A program made the position numbers and the translations under genes. A DNA stretch of 64,000 bases from Fen-178 sp963722575 (GTDB taxonomy: Bacteria; Acidobacteriota; Terriglobia; Bryobacterales; Bryobacteraceae). The notes under the pieces were generated by a model. The model was not told the origin of the DNA, searched no databases, and was given only the letters and a program-made list of their open reading frames with translations. Where the stretch lies: the NCBI GenBank assembly GCA_963722575.1, contig CAVRNR010000006.1, forward strand, positions 372,001-436,000. Direction: 5' to 3'. Below, piece by piece: positions 42,468 through 49,406 of this stretch; the first letter of the stretch is position 1; each line of letters begins with the position of its first letter.

Positions 42468-43121
42468 GTGTTCTACAAGGATTCGCGCCAGATCTACCGC
42501 GTAACGGAGCTCGATGCGCTCCCGTGGCTGGTGCATGGATTCGGCACCCGCCGGGCGCGCCTCCCCGCTCTTTTCGGCAATCTGGCCACGCTGCGGCAGG
42601 TTCACTCGGCCGCCTGCGTGCTGGCGGCGGGGCGCAGCGGGGTGCTCGGGGAAGGCGACGCGCTGCTGGAGGATAGGCCCGGCTCGGTGGTGGCGGTGAA
42701 GACAGCGGATTGCCTTCCCATTTTGCTGGTGGATGAGCGCCATCGCGCGGTGGCCGCGGTGCACGCCGGCTGGCGGGGGACCGTCGCGGGCATCGCCCAG
42801 CGCGCCGTCGAAGCCATGGGCGCGCAGTTCGGCTCGCTGGCGGGGGATCTCGACGCGGCTATCGGCCCGGGCATCGGAGCGTGCTGCTATGAGGTGGGGC
42901 CGGAGGTGGCGGCGCAGTTCGGCCAGCCGGGCAGGGGACATGTGGATCTGGCCGCGGCCAACCGGCGGCAGCTCATGGATGCCGGTGTAACGCCGGAGCG
43001 CATCTACGCGTCGAATCTGTGCACCATGTGCCGGGGCGAGGAATTTCACTCGTTCCGGCGGGACAAGGAAGCAGCCGGCCGCTTGTATTCATTCGCCGGC
43101 ATTCTCCAAGCGGTACATTAA
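42468..43121 (+). CDS. pgeF: Purine nucleoside phosphorylase-like laccase-domain protein (PgeF/YfiH)
   Basis: The 217-residue product has the family metal site: His in LRQVHSAACV, Cys in KTADCLPIL and His in AVHAGWRGTV. PgeF/YlmD proteins act on purine nucleosides, and E. coli PgeF has been linked to editing of peptidoglycan precursors. The start is GTG at 42468, 3 bp after nuoB. This family is not known to work with complex I, so the pairing may be only a shared transcript. Confidence 0.9.
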   Translation: MFYKDSRQIYRVTELDALPWLVHGFGTRRARLPALFGNLATLRQVHSAACVLAAGRSGVLGEGDALLEDRPGSVVAVKTADCLPILLVDERHRAVAAVHAGWRGTVAGIAQRAVEAMGAQFGSLAGDLDAAIGPGIGACCYEVGPEVAAQFGQPGRGHVDLAAANRRQLMDAGVTPERIYASNLCTMCRGEEFHSFRRDKEAAGRLYSFAGILQAVH

Positions 43122-43137
43122 GATTGAGGCCAGCATA

Positions 43138-44004
43138 ATGTTCACGTGGATCTGCCCGCAGTGCGGGCGCGAAGTTCCCCCAGCGTATGCGGACTGTCCC
43201 GACTGCGCCGCCAAAGCGGCTGCGAGTGCCGCCGCGGCTCCGCCGCCTCAACCGCCCGCCGAACCGGCACCGCCCCCGCAGACCGCTCCACCGCCGGCGT
43301 ATCCGCCTCCGCAGCCGCCACCCCCGCCAACGGTGGCTCAGGCCTACTATCCGCCGCCGGCGCCACCGCCAGCTCAGGCATATTACCCACCGCCGCCCGC
43401 TCAGCCGTATTACCCGCCGCAGCCGCCCGCTCAGCCCTACTATCCGGCGCCACAGCCACAGCCACAGCCGCGGCCGCAGGCGGTTGGCCCCGGCCGCTTC
43501 GTCCTGCCAGTCTGGCTGTTGACGGTGGTGTTCGCCCTGGCCTTCGCGGGGCTCGTGGGCGGCATCTATTGGATCGTTCAGTTCGCGCGCGGGGGCAGCC
43601 AGTCTGGCATGCCTTCGACGAGCGTGGAGAGCCGGGCGGCTAAGTCCGGCGCCAAGGCCAACCCGTTGCAGCGGTACATCGAGGTGGCGGGCGTGCGGTT
43701 CGTCCAGGACGTCAAGAAGAATACGATGGCGAAGTTTCTGCTGATCAACCATTCCGAGGCCGACTTCAGCATCCTGGCCGGCAACGTGACCATCTGGGGC
43801 CGCACCCAGAAATCGGAAGAGGACGCCGAGGGCAGTTTCTCGTTCACCACCAACCTGGGACCGCTGGAGTCCAAGGAGCTCTCCGCGCCGGTCAATACCA
43901 AGCTGCAAATCTACGAGTTGCCGGACTGGCAGAATGTCACGCTAGACCTGCAAATTACCGCCCCGGTGCCGGAAGCTTCTCCAGATTCTGGCGCGCCTCA
44001 ATGA
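43138..44004 (+). CDS. Zinc-ribbon, Pro/Tyr-rich, single-TM protein
   Basis: The product begins with a four-Cys zinc ribbon (WICPQCGREVPP, then DCPDCAAK). About 80 residues of Pro-rich sequence follow, with repeated QPYYPP units. One transmembrane helix (VLPVWLLTVVFALAFAGLVGGIYWI) lies at about residues 120-145. The C-terminal domain (about 180-275) is a beta-sandwich-like region. Topology would put the ribbon and Pro-rich arm inside and the beta domain outside. The function is unknown. The last 50 bp overlap the 3' end of the minus-strand gene. Confidence 0.75.
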   Translation: MFTWICPQCGREVPPAYADCPDCAAKAAASAAAAPPPQPPAEPAPPPQTAPPPAYPPPQPPPPPTVAQAYYPPPAPPPAQAYYPPPPAQPYYPPQPPAQPYYPAPQPQPQPRPQAVGPGRFVLPVWLLTVVFALAFAGLVGGIYWIVQFARGGSQSGMPSTSVESRAAKSGAKANPLQRYIEVAGVRFVQDVKKNTMAKFLLINHSEADFSILAGNVTIWGRTQKSEEDAEGSFSFTTNLGPLESKELSAPVNTKLQIYELPDWQNVTLDLQITAPVPEASPDSGAPQ

Positions 44005-45451
44005 GGCCCGGATCGATTCGCAGCGCGTGCTCGAAATCCTGACGCGCGGCCTCCGTTTGCCCGAGTGCGTCGAGCGCCACGCCACGGTTGTTGAAGTTGC
44101 GCGCATCCAGCGGATCGAGCGCCAGCGCGCGCCCAAACTCCTGGAGGGCCGCTGCCGGCTGGCCCTCCGAGAGGAGGATCTTCCCGGTTTCGGCGGCCAC
44201 CGCCGGATCGAGGGGCGCCAGGTTGCGCGCGCGGGCAAGCAGTTCCAGAGCTTCGGCGGCGGGCACGGCGCGGGCCAATTGGATCTTCGGCCGGACTTTG
44301 TCGGGCGCGCGCCGGACGGCCTCGCGCCACAGGCTTTCCTCGGTCATCCACACCTGGGTCCGCCCCATGCTGACGCCGGTCAGCGCGACCACGATCACTA
44401 ACGCCATGAGCGCGTGAGGGGTGGCGCTTGTCAAGCTGGGCGGATTGACAATCCGCCGGACCCAGGGGGTACCCCTAAAAACCTGCCCCACAAACAGCCA
44501 GCCGGCGGCCGCCGCGAATCCGAGCATGGGAAGGTACATGCGCCGGTCCGCCGACAAATCCGCCGCGGGGAATATGGAGGAACTCGGAATCAGCAGAATC
44601 AACCCGGCCAGCAGCCACGTGGCCCAGGGTTGGCTTCGGTAACGCCACAAGAGAGCCGCCAACGCTGCCATGGCAGCCCATGCCAGAACTCCCACCCACA
44701 GCGGCGGCACGTGGATATCGGCATCCACCGTGAATCCGTAAGGCACGATCAACAGACGCAGATACCGCAGGATTACCGGACCCTGCGCCAGCAGGTACTT
44801 CCACGGCGATATCCCCGCGCGAAGGCCCGCCAAGGCCCCAGGCGTCACCGCGGCGGCGTACACCACGCGCGCGCCAGCCGCAACGGACAAGCCGAGCATG
44901 ACGGCGATGTGCCGCCGGCCGCGCGGCCTCGGCGGCAGCATGGCCAGCACCAGCGGAAAGGCCGCGCATTCCTCCTTCGCCAGCAGCGCCGCCGCGAAGC
45001 AGGCCACGGCCGCCCACGGCCGGTCCGTGATCCAGCACAGCAGCGCGGCAAAGCACAACAGCGCCGCCAGCACGATGCTGCGGCCCCAGACGTAGTCCAC
45101 GGCTTCGGCTTGCAGCGGGTGTACCGCGAACAACGCGGCTGCGACAAGCGCCGCGCGCTGGGGCAGAAGCCTTCGCAAACACTCGTAGGCCAGCAGCACC
45201 GCACCCAAATGCAGCAGCAGGTTGAGGACGTGGTATCCCAGGGCATCCTGCCCCCCGGTCTGATAATTGAGCCAGAAGGTAAGGTAGGTGAGCGGGCGCG
45301 TCTGCCGCCAGCCCCAAACCTGCAGCCACCCCGAAGGAGACGTCAGAACCGGGTCGGAGAAAATGGCATAATCGTCAAAATGAAAGCCCGAACCGAGCGA
45401 AGCGCCAAAAGCGGCCAACGCCGCGGCGATCAGGAGAAAGCGAGCTCGCAT
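43955..45451 (-). CDS. GT-C-like membrane protein with C-terminal TPR repeats (TMTC/DUF1736-like)
   Basis: The 498-residue product starts with a helix, then the GSGFHFDDYAIF loop, whose Asp pair fits GT-C glycosyltransferases. About nine membrane helices and RPLTYLTFWLNYQTGG follow. TPR units lie at about 395-490 (LDARNFNNRGVALDALGQTE). The layout is like TMTC/DUF1736 proteins, which transfer mannose or other sugars from lipid carriers. Inside the helix bundle at about residues 319-338 is VGQVFRGTPWVRRIVNPPS, a translation of repeat copy 9. The start codon CATG overlaps that of nth on the other strand. Confidence 0.82.
   Translation of the reverse strand: MRARFLLIAAALAAFGASLGSGFHFDDYAIFSDPVLTSPSGWLQVWGWRQTRPLTYLTFWLNYQTGGQDALGYHVLNLLLHLGAVLLAYECLRRLLPQRAALVAAALFAVHPLQAEAVDYVWGRSIVLAALLCFAALLCWITDRPWAAVACFAAALLAKEECAAFPLVLAMLPPRPRGRRHIAVMLGLSVAAGARVVYAAAVTPGALAGLRAGISPWKYLLAQGPVILRYLRLLIVPYGFTVDADIHVPPLWVGVLAWAAMAALAALLWRYRSQPWATWLLAGLILLIPSSSIFPAADLSADRRMYLPMLGFAAAAGWLFVGQVFRGTPWVRRIVNPPSLTSATPHALMALVIVVALTGVSMGRTQVWMTEESLWREAVRRAPDKVRPKIQLARAVPAAEALELLARARNLAPLDPAVAAETGKILLSEGQPAAALQEFGRALALDPLDARNFNNRGVALDALGQTEAARQDFEHALRIDPGLIEARQNLEKLPAPGR
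44438..44493 (-). repeat. Double-hairpin repeat, copy 9, inside a coding region
   Basis: In minus orientation the copy reads GTGGGGCAGGTTTTTAGGGG, then GGGTCC and a GGCGGATTGTCAATCCGCC hairpin. Copy 7 has the same replaced right arm. It is in phase with the surrounding gene and encodes GQVFRGTPWVRRIVNPP. Confidence 0.85.
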
Positions 45452-46135
45452 GACTCTCTACGAGCTTACGCGAAACGAGGCAAAACCGCAGCCCAGCGGC
45501 AGGAGCGGGTCGCCGAAATCCTGCGCCGTCTGGACCAGATGTACCCGGCAGCCACCTGCGCGCTGCACCATCGCGATCCGTGGGAACTGCTGGTGGCCAC
45601 CATCCTTTCGGCGCAGTGCACCGATAAGCGGGTGAATGAAGTGACGCCCGGCCTGTTCGTGAAGTACCCCACGCCGGCGGATTTCGCGGCGGTGCGCCCG
45701 GAGGTTCTGGCCGACGATATCCGCAGCACCGGCTTCTTCAACAACAAGGCCAAGTCCATCGTGGGCGCGGCGAAGAAGGTGGTTTCCGACTTCGGCGGCA
45801 AAGTGCCGAAGACCATGGAAGAGATGCTGACCATCCCCGGCGTCGCCCGCAAGACCGCCAACGTGGTGCTCGGCACGGCTTACGGCATCGCGTCGGGGGT
45901 GGTGGTGGATACCCACGTTCAGCGCATCGCCCAGCGGCTCGATCTCAGCAAGAACACCGACCCGGTCAAGATCGAGCGGGACCTCATGCGGGCCATCCCC
46001 CAAGACAAGTGGATTCTCTTCGCCCACCAGGTCATCCTGCACGGCCGGGCGCTGTGCCAGGCGCGCAAGCCCAAGTGCGGCGAGTGCGGGCTGAACCCGG
46101 TCTGCTACGCCAAGGACAAGAGTGTTGTATTCTGA
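45450..46135 (+). CDS. nth: Endonuclease III, with apparent N-terminal frameshift
   Basis: The main frame encodes a base-excision DNA glycosylase/AP lyase. It has the HhH motif with catalytic Lys (IPGVARKTANVVL), the Asp in VVDTHVQRI and the C-x6-C-x2-C-x5-C iron-sulfur cluster (CQARKPKCGECGLNPVC). No ATG, GTG or TTG lies in this frame before the first helix (QERVAEILRRLD). The ATG at 45450 is in another frame and reads MTLYELTRNEAK, then would need a shift by one base near GGCAAAACC (about 45480-45487). A lost base, an assembly error or a -1 slip could explain this. It overlaps the upstream gene's start codon. Confidence 0.85.
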
Positions 46136-46152
46136 TCCCGGAGACGTTCTTC

Positions 46153-46758
46153 ATGAAGATAACTCTTTCCACAGTGATCGTTGCATTGCTGCTCATTCCG
46201 GCTCTGGTATGGGCACAGCCAGCGCCAAAGCCCTGCTTCAGCATCGTGGTGGACCTTCAGATGCACCAGGCTAATGATGCCGGCACCAACGAGACCCATC
46301 ACGTCGAGATCGCATACCGGCCCGGAATGGTCGGCGACAGTGAAGGCTTCTACACGGCGATGTCGCCGGCGGATTGCAATTTCGCCAGCATGCGTCCGGG
46401 CGACATTCGGCCATTCGCCCCGTTTTCGATTCACGGAACGGCAACCGGGCATCAGGGCAAGATCGCCGTGAGCGCCAAGATCGACGACCTGGGCAGGGAC
46501 AAGGGCCATATTGTGGCGCGACTCACGCGCCAGGCGAACGGCGCCACGCTCTGGTTCCAGATTCGCGCCGTGCCTCCCGGAGACGCGGAGGAGTACATCG
46601 GCGTTTGCGCCGCTCAGGCGTGGGAGCCGCATCCGTCCCAATTCGACCTGACCAACGACGAACTGGCGCACTTGGGGACGATCCACAAAACGCTATCGCT
46701 GAATATGCCGAATGGAGAGAACGGCTGCGTCGGCACAGGCACCGCTCTGTTGAAGTAA
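46153..46758 (+). CDS. Hypothetical secreted protein
   Basis: The 201-residue product begins with a signal peptide (MKITLSTVIVALLLIPALVWAQ) and has four Cys residues in its mature part (PCFSIVV, ADCNFA, GVCAAQ, NGCVGTG), suitable for two disulfide bonds. I do not recognise the family. It starts 17 bp after nth and is followed within its stop codon by a strong palindrome. It probably acts outside the cytoplasm. Confidence 0.7.
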   Translation: MKITLSTVIVALLLIPALVWAQPAPKPCFSIVVDLQMHQANDAGTNETHHVEIAYRPGMVGDSEGFYTAMSPADCNFASMRPGDIRPFAPFSIHGTATGHQGKIAVSAKIDDLGRDKGHIVARLTRQANGATLWFQIRAVPPGDAEEYIGVCAAQAWEPHPSQFDLTNDELAHLGTIHKTLSLNMPNGENGCVGTGTALLK

Positions 46759-46801
46759 AAAGGGGACAGACGCATTTAGTTAAATGCGTCTGTCCCCTTT
46801 T
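46758..46801. terminator. Palindromic terminator, GGGGACAGACGCATTT family
   Basis: Two 21-nt arms (AAAAGGGGACAGACGCATTT at the start, ending TGTCCCCTTTT) pair over a 2-nt centre, with A- and T-runs at the edges. It begins at the stop codon of the secreted protein and separates it from pgk. Confidence 0.8.
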
Positions 46802-46826
46802 CTACGCTACACTTGAGGGTCTGATT

Positions 46827-48002
46827 ATGTCTCATCTATCGATACGCGATCTTGATTTGAAGGGGAAGCGAGTTTTCATCCGCGTGGATTTCAATGTCCC
46901 GCTGCAGAAGGACGAAAAGGGCGACATGGAAATCACCAGCGACAAGCGCATCAAGGCGTCGCTGCCCACCATTCAGTACGCGCTGGACCACGGCGCCGGC
47001 GTCATTCTGGCTTCCCACCTGGGGCGGCCCAAGGGCAAGCCCAATCCGGACATGAGCCTGAAACCTTGTGCGGCGCGCCTGGCGGAACTGCTGGGCAAGC
47101 CGGTCAAAATGGCGCCCGATTGCGTGGGACCCGAAGTGGAAGCGATGAAACCGGCGCCGGGCGAAGTGCTGCTGCTCGAGAACCTGCGGTTTCATCCAGA
47201 GGAAGAGAAGAACGATCCGGAGTTTGCGAAGAAGCTGGCGGCGCTGTGCGACGTGTACGTGAACGACGCGTTCGGCTCGGCGCACCGCGCGCACGCTTCG
47301 ACCGAAGGCATGATCCGGTTCGTTCCCCAGGCGGCGGCCGGCCTGCTGATGGACAAAGAGCTGAAGTACCTCGGCATGGCCACCACCGACCCGGCCCGCC
47401 CCTGCATCGCGATTCTGGGCGGCGCCAAGGTGTCGGACAAAATTGAGGTTATCGAGAACCTGGGCAAGATCGTGGACCGGCTGCTGATCGGCGGCGCCAT
47501 GGCTTACACCTTCCTCAAGGCGCAAGGCAAGCCCACGGGCAAGTCGCTGGTCGAGGAAGACAAGGTGGAACTGGCCGGGAAACTGCTGGCCGACCTCGGC
47601 GGCAAGCTCATGCTGCCGGTGGACCACGTAGTGGTTTCGGAAATCGCGGCGGGCGCGGCCAACGAAGTGGTCGATACCATCCCGGAAGGCAAGATCGCGG
47701 TGGATATCGGGCCCAAGACGATAGCGGCTTTCTCCCAGGTGATCGCCGGCGCCAAGACGGTGATCTGGAATGGCCCCATGGGGATCTTCGAGAAGCCGCC
47801 ATTCGATAACGGCACAGTGGCGCTGGCCAAGGCCGTCGCCAATTCCGGCGCGATCTCGGTGGTGGGCGGCGGCGATTCCGAAAAGGCCATCAAGGCCGCG
47901 GGCGTGACCGACAAGATTTCGCACGTCTCCACCGGCGGCGGGGCATCGCTCGAATTCCTGGCGGGAATCGAGTTGCCGGGAGTGGCGGCGCTGGCTCGCT
48001 AG
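46827..48002 (+). CDS. pgk: Phosphoglycerate kinase
   Basis: The 391-residue product converts 1,3-bisphosphoglycerate and ADP to 3-phosphoglycerate and ATP. It has the N-terminal KRVFIRVDFNVPL motif, the SHLGRPKG loop, LLENLRFHPEEE and the C-terminal nucleotide loop VVGGGDSEKA with STGGGASLEFL. Length is typical. A TGAGGG lies before the ATG. Its stop overlaps that of the convergent winged-helix gene in a CTAG shared by both strands. Confidence 0.97.
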   Translation: MSHLSIRDLDLKGKRVFIRVDFNVPLQKDEKGDMEITSDKRIKASLPTIQYALDHGAGVILASHLGRPKGKPNPDMSLKPCAARLAELLGKPVKMAPDCVGPEVEAMKPAPGEVLLLENLRFHPEEEKNDPEFAKKLAALCDVYVNDAFGSAHRAHASTEGMIRFVPQAAAGLLMDKELKYLGMATTDPARPCIAILGGAKVSDKIEVIENLGKIVDRLLIGGAMAYTFLKAQGKPTGKSLVEEDKVELAGKLLADLGGKLMLPVDHVVVSEIAAGAANEVVDTIPEGKIAVDIGPKTIAAFSQVIAGAKTVIWNGPMGIFEKPPFDNGTVALAKAVANSGAISVVGGGDSEKAIKAAGVTDKISHVSTGGGASLEFLAGIELPGVAALAR

Positions 48003-49267
48003 GGCTTGGCGCCAACCCGTTGTGGCGGCCCGCTCAGAACGTGATGGAACACGTAGGAACTCTGAACCGGGATGCCTTGCTTGAAGGCCACCTTCACCAC
48101 CACCTGAAAGTAGCGGGGGAATTCGCCGGATGGTGTGCGCAAACGTCGTACCAACTCTCTCGCCCGCAAGGGCTGGGTGAGCCATTCGGCGGCGGCCAGA
48201 GTGTCCGACGATGCGTTCCCGGCAATCACCAGCAATTCGCCGACCCCGGAGAGACCCGGTGTCCGGCTGATGAGGGCGTGCGTCTCGCCCTCGGATGGCT
48301 TTTCGGGAACCAGGTGATCCTTGAGAAACACCGGTTCACCCGGCTGTGGCTTATTGTTCCGAATCCCTTCCGGCTCGATCACGATGTCCTGCGCCAGCGC
48401 CGCGGCCTGTAATTGGGGATTGAATTTCGGCGGCCCCACAAACACCACGTCGTCATCCACAATCTGCTCCCAGGAGAGGATACTGCTGCGCGTCAACAGC
48501 ACGATCCGCTTGCGGGTCGAGAGAAGTTCGGACAGCAAAAACGCGGCGCTGGCCTCTCCCGCGCCGGTATACGCGTAAGACGCAAAAATGCCCTTAGCTC
48601 CCAGCGCCTTGCGCACCTCGGTGAAGCGCTTGGATTGCTCCATCTCCGGCCAGTCATTGACCTTCGGATCGCGGAAGAGGCCAAAGTCGGGGAACCGGAC
48701 AAACAGGGGAGTGCCCAGGCACACCACCAAAGGCCGGTTGGTCTGTAAGAAAGGCCCCCAGAGACTTTCCAAATCGGGGGTCCACCGCCCGGCGACCACC
48801 TCCGCCTCACGGTGCAGGCGGACCAGCCCGATGGTGGAAGCCACGGCCCAGATGGCCGCGATGGCCAGCGCGGCAGCGAGAAGCACGATCACACGCCGCG
48901 GATTCCACGGCGGCCCGTGGGCGTGATCCTGTGCGGCGACCGGTTCGAAGTTGAGTTTGAATGCGCCTTTCGGCATACTCACCCGGACCGCGTCGCCGGC
49001 TGCCTCGGCCTGGTAATACGCCGCCAGCTTCTGCCGCAGCCGGCCGGCCTGGAGCCGGACAATGGAATCGTGTTTCGGATCGTAAGTGGGGGGCTTCCCG
49101 AAGGCCTCCAGCCCGATGGTGTACTCTTTCAGCCGATCGGCTTCTCCGGAAATGGACTTCTCGGCCAGGTATTGAAGCAGGTGCCGGTGAACCTCCGAGG
49201 TTTCGAACGTCTTGCTGTGGATCAGACGGCCGACCTGCGCGCGAATGTCCTCCGCTTCAACGCCCAT
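47999..49267 (-). CDS. Winged-helix, single-TM regulator-like protein
   Basis: The N-terminal 90 residues contain DPKHDSIVRLQAGRLRQKLAAYY, the second half of a DNA-binding-like winged helix seen in many acidobacterial proteins. One membrane helix lies at about 127-148 (VIVLLAAALAIAAIWAVAS). The outer domain (about 170-400) includes an ABC-sugar-binding-like region (RPLVVCLGTPLFVRFPDFG). Such proteins resemble ToxR-like one-component sensors; the ligand is unknown. The gene is read divergently from the Oar-like receptor and may control it; that is inference. The stop overlaps the pgk stop. Confidence 0.75.
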   Translation of the reverse strand: MGVEAEDIRAQVGRLIHSKTFETSEVHRHLLQYLAEKSISGEADRLKEYTIGLEAFGKPPTYDPKHDSIVRLQAGRLRQKLAAYYQAEAAGDAVRVSMPKGAFKLNFEPVAAQDHAHGPPWNPRRVIVLLAAALAIAAIWAVASTIGLVRLHREAEVVAGRWTPDLESLWGPFLQTNRPLVVCLGTPLFVRFPDFGLFRDPKVNDWPEMEQSKRFTEVRKALGAKGIFASYAYTGAGEASAAFLLSELLSTRKRIVLLTRSSILSWEQIVDDDVVFVGPPKFNPQLQAAALAQDIVIEPEGIRNNKPQPGEPVFLKDHLVPEKPSEGETHALISRTPGLSGVGELLVIAGNASSDTLAAAEWLTQPLRARELVRRLRTPSGEFPRYFQVVVKVAFKQGIPVQSSYVFHHVLSGPPQRVGAKP

Positions 49268-49406
49268 CGAATGCTAATGTTAACACCGTTACCAACCGAG
49301 TGACTAACCACAGGGCCACACCAAGTTATCCCCGAGGCCCTATCGCTTTCGACGAATTCATTGTACGATTTACCGGACGCTTCGACAAGGGTTTGAGGAA
49401 TTGTTT

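Noticed and set aside
44414..45449. A long plus-strand extension in front of nth
   Set aside because: It is opposite the GT-C/TPR gene and gives a Gln/Arg-rich sequence without a domain. It is open only by composition.
46374..46826. An N-terminal extension of phosphoglycerate kinase
   Set aside because: It runs through the palindromic terminator and the secreted protein gene in another frame. The ATG at 46827 has a ribosome site and starts the known fold.
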